Notes: generated from the letters alone by a model not told the origin. A stretch of 12,404 nucleotides of DNA from an uncultured bacterium (GCA_937996235.1 CALKVK010000022.1:1-12404); one strand, 5' to 3'; positions 1-7,425 are shown, counted from the stretch's first letter. Translations and numbers: made by a program.

Positions 1-768
1 GGCGTGAACCTCTCGCCGCACAAGCGCTGCAACTTCGACTGCACGTACTGCCAGGTCGACCGCACGACGCCGGGGCGCGTGGACGTCGTGGACGTGGCGC
101 GGCTGCGCGCGGAGCTCCGCGCGACGCTCGCCGCGGCCGCGTCGGGCGCGCTCGCGCGCGAGCCGCGCTTCGCCGACGCGCCGGCGGAGACGCTGCGGCT
201 CGCCGACATCGCGTTCTCGGGCGACGGCGAGCCGACGGCCGAGCGCTGGTTCGCGGACGCCGCGCACGTGGCCGCGGAGGAGCGCGCCGCGGCGGGGCTC
301 TCCACGCTGCCGCTCCGCCTCATCACGAACGCGACGACGTTCCATCTGCCGCAGGTGGCGGAGACGCTGCGCCACCTCGACGCCCACGGCCTCGACGTGT
401 GGGCGAAGCTCGACGCCGGCACCGACGCCTACTACCGCACCGTCGACCGCAGCCGCGTGCCGTTCGAGCGCGTGCTGGCGAACCTCGCGCTCTGCGCGCG
501 CGAACGCGTGACGACCATCCAGTCGCTGTTCGCGCGCCACCACGGCGCGGGGCCGGACGCCGCGGAGATCGACGCGTGGGCGGAGCGCCTGCGCGACATC
601 GCAGGGAGCGGCGGACGCATCGGGTGGGTGCAGGTGCACACCGTGTCGCGTCCTCCCGCCGAGTCGTTCGTCGGCGCGCTGCCGGAGGCGGAGCTCGAGG
701 CGATCGCCGCGGCGGCGCGGCGCGCGCTGCCGGGCGTGCGCGTCGAGACCTTCCGCGGCGCCGCATGA
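1..768 (+). CDS. Radical SAM protein, 5' partial
   Basis: This is a radical SAM enzyme, which would use a [4Fe-4S] cluster and S-adenosylmethionine for radical chemistry in the cytoplasm; its substrate is unknown. Counting from the GTG at position 4, the cluster motif CNFDCTYC (C9, C13, C16; CxxxCxxC) is followed by FSGDGEPT at residues 71-78, which matches the SAM-binding GGEP-type motif. The arrangement resembles COG0731-type proteins. I read the gene as truncated by the window edge: the frame is open through codon 1, and the cluster motif normally has tens of residues in front of it, whereas the GTG at 4 would leave only eight. The 3' end overlaps murJ by four bases (ATGA at 765-768), so the two are probably translationally coupled. 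No auxiliary cluster cysteines are seen in the C-terminal part. Family assignment is firm; the reaction is not inferred. Confidence 0.9.
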   Translation, partial: GVNLSPHKRCNFDCTYCQVDRTTPGRVDVVDVARLRAELRATLAAAASGALAREPRFADAPAETLRLADIAFSGDGEPTAERWFADAAHVAAEERAAAGLSTLPLRLITNATTFHLPQVAETLRHLDAHGLDVWAKLDAGTDAYYRTVDRSRVPFERVLANLALCARERVTTIQSLFARHHGAGPDAAEIDAWAERLRDIAGSGGRIGWVQVHTVSRPPAESFVGALPEAELEAIAAAARRALPGVRVETFRGAA

Positions 769-2351
769 GCGAACCCGCGGGCGGCGGCTGGCTGGGGCGG
801 CGCGCGCTGCTCGTCTCGGGACCGATCCTCTTCTCGCGCATCATGGCCGTCGCGCGCGAGCAGCTCATGGCGGCGTCGCTCGGCACCGGCGCCGCCGCAC
901 AGGCGTTCGAGCTGGCGTTCCGCATCCCGAACCTCGCGCGCGACCTCTTCGCGGAGGGCGCGCTCTCCGCCGCGTTCGTCCCGACGCTGACCGAGGTCGC
1001 CCACCTGCGCGGCCGCGATGCGGCCTTCCGACTCGCGAACGCCGTCTTCGGGCTGGTGCTCCTCGTCGTCGGCGGCATCGCCGTCGCGGGCATCCTCTCG
1101 GCCGGGCCGATCATCTCGTTCTTCCCGCTCGAGAACGCCGACGCGGCCCCGCTCGCCGTCCCGGCGCTGCGCATCCTCTTCCCCTTCCTGCCGATCGTCT
1201 CGCTCGCGGCGGTCGCGATGGGGCTGCTCAACGCGAACGAGCGCTTCGTCGCCCCGGCGCTCGCACCGGCCGTGTTCAACCTCGTCTCCATCGTCGCCGG
1301 CGTACTCCTCGTCCGCGCGGGGACGCCCGCCGACCGCGCGTTCCTGTGGTGGGCGTGGGCGATGCTCGGCGGCGGCGCCGCGCAGCTCCTCGTGCAGGTG
1401 CCGGTGCTCTGGCGCATGGGCTTCCGGCCGTGGCCGCGCATCGACCTGCGCGACGCGGACATGCGGCGCATCCTGCGACTCATGGCGCCCGCCGTGGTCG
1501 GCGTCGCCGCCATGAACGTGAACGTGCTCGTGAACACGCTCTTCGCCGCGCAGCAGGACCACGCGATCGTCTGGCTCAGCCGGGCGTTCCGGCTGATCTA
1601 CCTGCCGATCGGCGTGTTCGGGATCGCGATCGCGACGCTCGCGACGACGCGCGTCTCGCAGCGCGCGGCCGAGCGCGACATCGCGGGACTGCGCGCGACG
1701 CTCGAGGAGGGGCTGCGGCTCGTCGCGTTCCTCACGATCCCGAGCACGCTGGGCCTGATCGCGCTGCGCGAGGGCGTGGTGCGCCTGCTGTACGAGTACG
1801 GGCGCTGGCACGCGGCGGACACGCAGGCGACGGCGGCGGCGCTGCTGCCGTACGCCCTGGGGCTCTACGCGTACGCGGCGGTGAAGGTGGTGGCGCCGGC
1901 GTTCTACGCGCTGAACCACGCGCGCGCGCCGCTGCGCGCGTCGCTGACGGCCGTCGTCGCGAACGTCGTCTTCAACGTGTCCCTGTTCCCGGTGCTCGGC
2001 TATCGCGGGCTCGCGCTCGGCACCGCGATCGCCGCCTGCCTGAACCTCTCCGTGCTGCTCTTCGCGTTCCGCAAGCTGACGGGCGGCGTGCCGCTGCGCC
2101 CGCTCGCCGCGCACGCGTTCCGTGTGCTCCTCGCGGCCGTCATCTGCGCCGGCGTCGCGTACGTCGTGCACGAGCTCGTGGCGGTCGCGATCGGCTCCGG
2201 AGGCGGACGCGTGCGCGTGGCGGCGGTCGGCGCGGCAGTGGTCGCGGGCGGCGTCGCATACGCGCTCGCCGCGCTGTTCCTGCGGCTGCGCGAGCTCGGG
2301 CAGATCCTCTCGGTGTTCCGCAGGTTTTCGAGGCGCGGCGGAGCGGGGTGA
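765..2351 (+). CDS. murJ: Lipid II flippase MurJ
   Basis: This is an integral inner-membrane protein of the MOP superfamily that moves lipid II across the membrane for peptidoglycan synthesis. It is 528 residues long, close to the usual 510-530. The family signature RDLFAEGALSAAFVPTL is at residues 59-75 and PIGVFGIAIAT is at 281-291, with about fourteen hydrophobic segments throughout and a basic C-terminal tail. Aligned by eye with E. coli MurJ, the cavity arginines R18, R24, R52 and R270 correspond to R25, R31, R59 and R276 and are kept. The acidic positions D39 and E273 correspond to Q46 and Y279. The ATG at 765 overlaps the stop of the radical SAM gene, and it is the start that gives a normal N-terminus. 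The same frame is open far upstream (from 399), but that extension is Arg-rich shadow sequence. Confidence 0.95.
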   Translation: MSEPAGGGWLGRRALLVSGPILFSRIMAVAREQLMAASLGTGAAAQAFELAFRIPNLARDLFAEGALSAAFVPTLTEVAHLRGRDAAFRLANAVFGLVLLVVGGIAVAGILSAGPIISFFPLENADAAPLAVPALRILFPFLPIVSLAAVAMGLLNANERFVAPALAPAVFNLVSIVAGVLLVRAGTPADRAFLWWAWAMLGGGAAQLLVQVPVLWRMGFRPWPRIDLRDADMRRILRLMAPAVVGVAAMNVNVLVNTLFAAQQDHAIVWLSRAFRLIYLPIGVFGIAIATLATTRVSQRAAERDIAGLRATLEEGLRLVAFLTIPSTLGLIALREGVVRLLYEYGRWHAADTQATAAALLPYALGLYAYAAVKVVAPAFYALNHARAPLRASLTAVVANVVFNVSLFPVLGYRGLALGTAIAACLNLSVLLFAFRKLTGGVPLRPLAAHAFRVLLAAVICAGVAYVVHELVAVAIGSGGGRVRVAAVGAAVVAGGVAYALAALFLRLRELGQILSVFRRFSRRGGAG

Positions 2352-2355
2352 GAAT
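2350..2355 (+). promoter_or_regulatory. Possible -10 box for a leaderless xdhC-like transcript
   Basis: GAGAAT lies six bases before the ATG at 2362 and partly overlaps the murJ stop. It keeps the A and final T of TANNNT but has G in first position, so it is the weakest of four similar boxes in this window. There is no clear Shine-Dalgarno at the right spacing, and read-through from murJ is equally possible. Confidence 0.2.
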
Positions 2356-2361
2356 GCCGCG

Positions 2362-3156
2362 ATGAGCGCGCACCCGGACCTCTTCGACGAGATCGCCCGC
2401 CTGCGCCGCGAGGGTGCGCCCGCCGCCCTGGCGACGGTCGTCGCGACGCGCGGCTCCACGCCCGGCCGCGCCGCGATGAAGATGCTCGTGCGGGCCGACG
2501 GCTCGACGCTCGGCACCGTCGGCGGCGGCTCGATGGAGGAGGAGGTGCGGCGCCTCGGCATGGCGACGCTCGCGGACGAGACCTGCCGCCGCGGGAGCTA
2601 CGAGCTCTCGACCGAGGCGGTGGACGACTCCGAGCTGATCTGCGGCGGGACCGTGGAGGTGTTCGTGGAACCGCTCACGCTCGCCACCTGCTACCTGTTC
2701 GGAGCGGGGCACCTCGCCACGGCGATCGCGCGCGTCGCCGCCGTCGCCGGGTTCCGCGTCGTCGTCGCCGACGACCGTGCGTCCCACGCGAACGCGCAGC
2801 GCTTCCCCGACGCCGCGGAGGTCCTTGCGCAGCCCTTCCCGGAGCTCTTCGAGGTGCTCGGACCGCGCCTCGGACCGGCCGCCTACTGCGTCGTCGTCAC
2901 GCGCTCGCACCGCCTCGACGAGGACTGCGCCGAGGCGTGCCTGCGCAGCCCCGCGCGGTACGTCGGGATGATCGGGAGCAAGGGCAAGGTGGGGCGCTGC
3001 CGCGACGAGCTCGCCCGGCGCGGGCTCGACGCGGGGACGATCGCGCGGCTCCACGCGCCGATCGGCCTCGAGATCGAGGCCGAGAGCCACGGCGAGATCG
3101 CCGTCGCGATCGTGGCGCAGATGATCGCGGTCCGCCGCGGCGCGCCGGCGGCGTAG
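2362..3156 (+). CDS. XdhC/CoxI family protein
   Basis: This cytoplasmic protein belongs to the XdhC family. Characterised members bind molybdenum cofactor, help sulfurate it, and insert it into xanthine dehydrogenase-type enzymes. Both domains are present in 264 residues. The N-terminal XdhC/CoxI domain has GSTPGRAAMKMLV at 31-43, GTVGGGSMEEEV at 51-62 and CGGTVEVFVEPL at 94-105. A Rossmann-type domain starts at YLFGAGHLATAI (111-122), with YVGMIGSK at 200-207 and the family's characteristic ending HAPIGLEIEAES at 231-242. The ATG at 2362 is chosen because the domain begins within 20 residues; the upstream open frame overlaps murJ. No molybdenum hydroxylase subunit or cofactor-biosynthesis gene is present nearby, so the partner must be encoded elsewhere or the protein has another role. 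The transposon scar begins less than 80 bases after the stop. Confidence 0.92.
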   Translation: MSAHPDLFDEIARLRREGAPAALATVVATRGSTPGRAAMKMLVRADGSTLGTVGGGSMEEEVRRLGMATLADETCRRGSYELSTEAVDDSELICGGTVEVFVEPLTLATCYLFGAGHLATAIARVAAVAGFRVVVADDRASHANAQRFPDAAEVLAQPFPELFEVLGPRLGPAAYCVVVTRSHRLDEDCAEACLRSPARYVGMIGSKGKVGRCRDELARRGLDAGTIARLHAPIGLEIEAESHGEIAVAIVAQMIAVRRGAPAA

Positions 3157-3229
3157 GGCGCCGCAGGGCGCGAGCCGGCCCGGAGCTGTCCCGCGCCCGC
3201 ACGGCTCACGCGGACTCGCGCACCTGACC

Positions 3230-3389
3230 GGTGCCGCGCGTCCGCAGCGCCCTCGGCACGCCGCCTCAGCCGGTACCGCACCGTCGACTCGTGCACGTCC
3301 AACTGCCGCGCGATCGACCGCGCACTCTGCCCTCGGTCTGCCAAAACTCCCATCGTCACCACGTCCTCCGGGCGGAGTCGGCGAGCCAT
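3230..3389 (-). pseudogene. IS21 transposase (istA-like) N-terminal fragment
   Basis: From the ATG at 3389 the frame reads MARRLRPEDVV, then a helix-turn-helix (GQSARSIARQLDVHESTVRY at about residues 20-39) and an Arg-rich end. This is the DNA-binding head of IS21-family IstA transposases, which are normally 400-500 residues with a DDE catalytic core. Only about 50 residues look related; the downstream frame turns into sequence antisense to the XdhC-family gene. A strong ribosome site ten bases upstream shows that the original start is intact. A GTG two codons earlier is possible but sits worse with the ribosome site. The fragment cannot transpose, though it could still make a short DNA-binding peptide. 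Confidence 0.75.
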
Positions 3390-3517
3390 CGGCACCTGCC
3401 CCTTCCTCCGGACACCGTGCCCGGTCGGGGGACATGCTCCTGGCTCCCGCTCTCCGCGTCAGACAGGTGCGGGAAAGTAGGTGTTCACCAAGGGGGAGTC
3501 TGGGGGGTTCGTGGACA
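3230..3517 (-). mobile_element. Truncated IS21-family element, left end only
   Basis: Read on the minus strand, the element begins with TGTCCACGAACC at 3517, an IS21-type TG terminus. A roughly 100-base leader follows, then a Shine-Dalgarno (GGAGGAAGGG, 3409-3400) and the start of an istA-like transposase at 3389. The rest of the transposase, the istB partner and the right end are missing; recognisable similarity fades near 3230, close to the xdhC-like stop. The outer limit at 3517 is inferred from the TG dinucleotide and from the fact that the neighbouring frame is IS66-like up to that point. The lower limit is approximate. Confidence 0.65.
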
Positions 3518-3651
3518 CGCAGCCGCGCTCGCCATCACGCGAGCGTCGTGGTCGCGACGCCCGCGGCTTCGGCGAACGCCTTCAGCGAGAGCCCGCTCCG
3601 CTCCTGCAGCAGCTCACGCATCTCCTCCGCAGACCAGCGCCGTCTCGACAT
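3518..3651 (-). pseudogene. IS66 accessory gene tnpA fragment with in-frame stop
   Basis: From the ATG at 3651 the frame encodes MSRRRWSAEEMRELLQ, followed by SGLSLKAFAEAAGVATTTLA. This matches the beginning of the small IS66-family accessory protein TnpA, normally about 100 residues, whose pattern is RRWS.EEW..LL, then SG.S...F....GV....L.RWR. A TGA at 3537-3535 stops it after 38 residues. Read through, the frame continues W-R-A-R-L, which is the expected continuation, so the stop probably arose by a point change such as CGA to TGA. The similarity ends exactly where the IS21-type TG terminus begins at 3517, so the IS21 element probably inserted here. No IS66 tnpB or tnpC is present. Confidence 0.65.
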
Positions 3652-4035
3652 CGCACGACCTCCCGCCGTTCGCGTGATGCTCAGCGAGCTGTGGAGCTGC
3701 GCAGGGTGGGCTCCGCCTGACGGATACCGCCATGAGCGCGCGCATCGCCGCGTCGCGCTCACCCGCCGCGGGCAGATCCGCGCGCAGCCCGCGGAGTAAG
3801 TCGCGCAGATCCGCAAGCACGGTCTGACAGTCGGCGATGCCGTCGTCTGCTCCCACAGGGAGTACGTCGTGCGTCCCGACCCGTCTCGGTATCCAGCCTC
3901 AGATCCGGCTCGAACCGAGGCTACGCGAGCGGCTCAGCGGCTGCGCTCGGATGCGCCAAGGGGCACGGACATCACATCCTCGAGGAGAGGTCTGCAACCC
4001 GCTACGCATGACAGCAGTCGAGCACAGCAGCACAG
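3652..4035. other. Accessory stretch with no supported gene
   Basis: Between the IS66 fragment and the lipoprotein gene I find no frame with a recognisable domain, start signal or plausible length on either strand. Several short frames exist (for example on the minus strand from 3856) but none carries a motif I know. The lower-GC half, from about 3880, matches the lipoprotein gene in composition, so this may be its downstream flank. It probably contains debris of whatever the insertion elements landed in. Confidence 0.5.
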
Positions 4036-5010
4036 TCAACGATGTGGAATCAGGTCCAGCGCGCGTTCCACCCCAGGCACCGTCAGCGCGTCGAGCGCAC
4101 GCGCCGAGCTCGATCGCGCGGCCTCGGCGCGTCGAACGAGTTCAAGTAACAAGTCCGCATCTTCTGCGTTCACGACGAACGGGAGCGCTTGCGAACACGC
4201 GCGGAAGATTCGGGCGCGCATCATGAATACATCGTCAGACGATCCGCCATCTGGTCGAATGTCCATACATTCGCGAAGCACCCACTCCCGCCACTGCTCA
4301 ACTCGTACTGACTTCTCGGTCCCAGACTTCGCTGCCTCCATAACGACTCTGGCGAGGGCTGCCGCCCGCACAGCGTCGAAGCCGAGAACCTCATCACTGG
4401 AATCGTACTTGCGCCGGGTGAACATCCCCCCAGAGAAGTACATCCAGGACTCTTCGCGGCCACCGAGCCCAGGCCGGACCCGACATGTGATCGGCCGCCA
4501 TCGCGCCCTATGACCCGCCTCGACGGGCAGGTCGCCATCCGCTCGGCCCGGAGGAGGCTTCACTGACTCAATCAAACACAGGACTGCCCAGAGTTCGCGC
4601 GCCGCGTCGTCGCGCACCTCGTAGCCCACGACATCGAAGTCGTCGTCGCGAATGGTCAGTACGGATATCTTGCACGAGCGCTCATCGCGATGCATCCGGA
4701 CTATGCGAGACGGCTGCCGAACTCCTCTGTACGAAGACCCATCTCCCTCTTCATTCGCAAGCACGACTTCGAATGCGGGCGGCACGGACACCCGGGCTGG
4801 ATCATCGAACCGCAACTCGGACACCTGCAGAGCCGGATCAACACCCAAGAACGCACTGCGTGCGGACTCCGCAATGGAAGAGCACAGCGCCGAGCTGCTG
4901 TCTCTTGTTGGCGAACCGCAACTCATCACGCCAAGGGCGAGCGCAGCCGCGATCAACGCCCTCGCGAGTGATCTGTAATCACTGGCAGGTGCCTGACTAT
5001 CTGCAGCCAT
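4036..5010 (-). CDS. Hypothetical lipoprotein, lower GC than neighbours
   Basis: This is a 324-residue protein of unknown function. The start at 5010 gives a lipoprotein signal: a short N-region with R13 and R17, a hydrophobic core (ALIAAALALG), then VMSC with the modified cysteine at C31. A GGAG lies seven bases before this ATG, while the longer frame from 5097 has no such support. The mature part is soluble, mixed-charge and without membrane segments, and has a patch of aromatic and basic residues in the middle (REESWMYFSGGMFTRRKY). I recognise no domain. Codon use is more relaxed and AT-richer than in the flanking genes, which suggests acquisition by transfer. It lies 123 bases downstream of, and on the same strand as, the Rhs remnant. 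That is where an immunity gene would sit, but there is no direct evidence for that role. Confidence 0.75.
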   Translation of the reverse strand: MAADSQAPASDYRSLARALIAAALALGVMSCGSPTRDSSSALCSSIAESARSAFLGVDPALQVSELRFDDPARVSVPPAFEVVLANEEGDGSSYRGVRQPSRIVRMHRDERSCKISVLTIRDDDFDVVGYEVRDDAARELWAVLCLIESVKPPPGRADGDLPVEAGHRARWRPITCRVRPGLGGREESWMYFSGGMFTRRKYDSSDEVLGFDAVRAAALARVVMEAAKSGTEKSVRVEQWREWVLRECMDIRPDGGSSDDVFMMRARIFRACSQALPFVVNAEDADLLLELVRRAEAARSSSARALDALTVPGVERALDLIPHR

Positions 5011-5133
5011 ACCGTCTCCAACTAGCAGGGTCGCGTCCACTCGCGAGCCGTACGCGCCACGCGCGACTGCTCCGCCAAGTGATCTGTTGTCGCGCACGAG
5101 TCACCGCGCGTCGCCTCTGCGGAGAGGACTACT

Positions 5134-5760
5134 CTACTTGGAGGGGAATGGCAGTCCGGCAATGAACGGGGCGCCGACATGACCGACCGCCGGCACACCC
5201 GACGGCTCACCCTTCTCGTTCGTCGGTAGTCCATGACCAGTCTTGGGGATGCGAACGTCGTTCCCCGCCACACGCAGCGTACCGCCTGGCGCCTCGTCGT
5301 TCTGAGGTCGATCACCTTGGTCAGGCGGTTCGCGCGGTCGTAGGTGCCCAGTCTCGTGGACGCCGTGTCGCCCTTCCCGCGCTGGTGGCTCCTGGCCTCG
5401 AGGGTGGGGTTGTCGGACCCTGCGTGCGCAGCACGGAGCAGTGCAACACAGCCAGCCGTAGGTGAAGCCGGCGGGTAGCTGCTGCCCGAGTCCTCGTGGG
5501 TGATCGTGGTCGGGCGCCGGAAGCCGTCCCAGCCCCAGGTCGTCGTCGTGCCGTTCTCGTAGCTGAGCACGTCGCGCCGGTTGGCGGCGCCGCAGCGCGT
5601 CCAGGACGCGATGTCGTTGCTGCTCGAGTCCTCGAGCAGCGTCAGACGGTTCAGCTCGTCGAAGGTGCGGTGGGCCTCGAAGCCCGACGGGTAGACGATC
5701 TCCGTCTGGTTGCCCTCGGCGTCCACGGTGGTGGTCACGGTCTTCCTTCGCGGTCGTCCC
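5134..5760 (-). pseudogene. Rhs/YD-repeat protein remnant, frameshifted
   Basis: The minus strand carries YD-repeat coding sequence in two alternating frames. Frame A runs from about 5757 (TVTTTVDAEGNQ, PSGFEAHRTFDELNRLTLL, ENGTTTTWGWDGFRRPTTIT) to about 5478. The sense then moves to frame B (AGFTYGW), returns to frame A for DNPTLEARSHQ and TYDRANRLTKVID (about 5424-5308), and moves again to frame B for a Gly/Pro-rich tail (GNDVRIPKTGHGL to PFIAGLPFPSK) that ends at a TAG at 5136. Intact Rhs proteins exceed 1,000 residues and form a cocoon around a C-terminal toxin. Here only about 200 residues of repeat remain, with at least three frame changes and without the DPxGxxxG end motif, so it is a broken fragment. 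The upstream limit near 5760 is approximate. Confidence 0.75.
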
Positions 5761-6068
5761 CAGGGGTTCGCGCACGCAGAGGCCGCGCGGCAGGCGCCGA
5801 CTCGCCATCGCGCCGCGCCCGCGTTCGTCCGGGAGGAAGGCGCACGAAGGCTCCCCCGACGGCGCCGCCGAGGCTGGAACACGGCGTAGCTGCCGACGGC
5901 CCCGGGGGTCGCGGCCCGCAGCCGGGGGCTCGACAGGAGCGACGGGGGGAGTATCCTGAGGCTGCCTGTCCTCGAGCGAAATGGCCGTGCCCACCGGTTC
6001 CGGCCTCGATACCATCCGCGGTTCCCCCCGCCCCCGGCGTCGCCGGGCAGCTCGGACAGGAGTCTCCC
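5761..6068. other. Non-coding junction upstream of the TPR gene
   Basis: This stretch links the Rhs remnant to the TPR gene. Frames on both strands are open but Arg/Pro-rich and motif-free. A six-base inverted repeat (GACAGG at 5932-5937, CCTGTC at 5965-5970) and a TATCCT at 5952-5957 lie within it and could belong to the TPR promoter. I cannot define a convincing -35/-10 pair. Confidence 0.4.
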
Positions 6069-7265
6069 ATGCGTACGTTCCGCCTCGTCCTCGGTGCAGC
6101 GCTCGCGCTGGCCGTCGCGTCCCCCGCCTTCGCCGGCGACATCGTGTTCGGCAAGGGGAACAAGAAGTGGGGCAACCCGCGCGCGAACCAGCCGCCGGCC
6201 GCCGACGACTACGACGGCTCGGAGTTCGAGATCGTGGAGGAGCTCCTCGACAAGATCACGTACCGCATCGCGGGCGTCGCGACGCTGCAGGAGCTCCCGT
6301 CCGCCGACGTGGTCGCGATCTTCCACGACCCGTCGACCATCCCGGGCGGCCTCGACCGCGGGCGGCGGCTCGTCGAGAACGGGCAGGCCGACGAGGCGGT
6401 GGAGGCCCTGGCGCAGGTCGCCGGCGACGCGCGCGCTCCCAAGTGGGCGCAGGTCGAGGCGGCGTACCGCCACGGCGACGCGCTCTGGGCCGCGGGCCAG
6501 AACGCGAAGGCCGCCGAGGCGCTGAAGGCGTTCCTCGCGAAGCACGCGAACTCGCGCTACGTGCCCGACGCCACCCGCGCGCTCGCTGCCGTGCAGCTCG
6601 AGACGGGCGACGTCGCCGCCGCCCGCGAGACGCTCAACGCGCTGAAGTCGATGCGCGGCATCTCGGAGAGCGAGAAGGCCGACGTCGAGTACCGCCTGGT
6701 CGTCATCGACGAGCAGCTCGCGCGCAAGTCCGGCGACAAGGCGGCCCTCGAGAAGGTGCTGAAGGGCTACGACACCGTGCTCGGCCTCGTGCGCGGCAAG
6801 AAGGAGATGGCCACGGTCGAGGGCCTCTGCACGGTCGGTCGTGCGTCGTGCCTGGTGGGTCTCGCGCGCCATGCCGAGGCGCAGCCGATCCTCGAGAAGA
6901 TCGTCGCCGAGGCGCAGGACAACGCCGTCCGCGCCGCCGCGCACACGCTGCTCGGGCGCTCGCTCGTCGAGCAGAGCGCGGCGGAGCAGAACACGACGCG
7001 CTATCCCGAGGCGCTGCTCCACTTCCTGCGCGTCGTGACCCTCTACTCCGACGCGAGCGGCGTCGACGACTACGTCGCCGAGTCGCTGTTCCGCGCCGGT
7101 CAGATGTTCAGCGAGCTCGCGCCGCAGAACCCGAAGACCGAGGAGGAGAAGGCGGCACGCTCGCAGGGCCGGTCGCGCGCCAAGCGCGAGTGGGCCGACT
7201 GCGACCGCCGCTTCCCGCGCAGCGAGTGGGCCAAGCGCGCCCGCACGGCGCTCGCGGGCGGGTAG
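6069..7265 (+). CDS. Secreted TPR-repeat protein
   Basis: This is a 398-residue exported protein built mainly of tetratricopeptide-like helical hairpins, probably a periplasmic scaffold. A Sec signal peptide (MRTFRLVLGAALALAVASP, then AFA-GD) is predicted to be cut after residue 22. A small N-terminal unit follows (about 50-90: FEIVEELLDKITYRI, then LPSADVVAIFHDP), which looks like the strand-rich cap placed before TPRs in planctomycete proteins. TPR-like repeats fill about 100-350: GRRLVENGQADEAVEAL, YRHGDALWAAGQNAKAAEAL, GRASCLVGLARHAEAQPIL and a final YPEALLHFLRVV. The C-terminus is basic. AGGAG lies seven bases before ATG 6069, which fixes the start; the upstream open frame has no signal peptide. 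The FHA-domain gene begins 160 bases downstream. The general class is clear; the binding partner is unknown. Confidence 0.88.
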   Translation: MRTFRLVLGAALALAVASPAFAGDIVFGKGNKKWGNPRANQPPAADDYDGSEFEIVEELLDKITYRIAGVATLQELPSADVVAIFHDPSTIPGGLDRGRRLVENGQADEAVEALAQVAGDARAPKWAQVEAAYRHGDALWAAGQNAKAAEALKAFLAKHANSRYVPDATRALAAVQLETGDVAAARETLNALKSMRGISESEKADVEYRLVVIDEQLARKSGDKAALEKVLKGYDTVLGLVRGKKEMATVEGLCTVGRASCLVGLARHAEAQPILEKIVAEAQDNAVRAAAHTLLGRSLVEQSAAEQNTTRYPEALLHFLRVVTLYSDASGVDDYVAESLFRAGQMFSELAPQNPKTEEEKAARSQGRSRAKREWADCDRRFPRSEWAKRARTALAGG

Positions 7266-7276
7266 GAGCCTGTCCC

Positions 7277-7292
7277 GCCCGGCGCCCCGGGC
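7277..7292 (+). terminator. GC hairpin after the TPR gene, no U-tract
   Basis: GCCCGG-CGCC-CCGGGC forms a perfect six-base-pair stem with a four-base loop, starting 11 bases after the TPR stop. There is no run of T behind it, so a classical intrinsic terminator is not shown. It may end or stabilise the message. Confidence 0.3.
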
Positions 7293-7362
7293 GCGGCGCG
7301 GTGCGACACCTCCCCGCCGCGGCAGGGCCGCGTAACGTGCGGGGGGATCGTCGAGCGGGGAA

Positions 7363-7381
7363 CCGGACCGTCAGGGTCCGG
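7363..7381 (+). promoter_or_regulatory. Hairpin in the leader of the FHA operon
   Basis: CCGGACC-GTCAG-GGTCCGG is a perfect seven-base-pair inverted repeat with a five-base loop. It lies 14 bases before ATG 7396 and 44 before ATG 7426. It could be a protein-binding dyad or an RNA hairpin in the 5' leader of the FHA/prenyl-lipid gene run. Function is not shown. Confidence 0.3.
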
Positions 7382-7425
7382 CGCCCGGACTGCCGATGAT
7401 CCCTCGGGAGGCACGACGGCAGCCG

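Noticed and set aside
432..2561. A 700-codon minus-strand frame opposite the radical SAM gene and murJ
   Set aside because: It is a low-complexity Arg/Asp/His-rich shadow of recognised genes on the other strand.
3837..4226. Plus-strand frames at 3837-4226 and 3869-4513
   Set aside because: They are Ser/Arg-rich and antisense to the lipoprotein gene, with no start signal or recognisable domain.
5114..5127. Small hairpin CCTCT-GCGG-AGAGG between the Rhs remnant and the lipoprotein gene, as a terminator
   Set aside because: The five-base stem has no T-run on either strand, so it is too weak to call.
5496..6068. Upstream extension of the TPR gene frame
   Set aside because: The extension overlaps the Rhs remnant and has no motif; the signal peptide and AGGAG fix the start at 6069.
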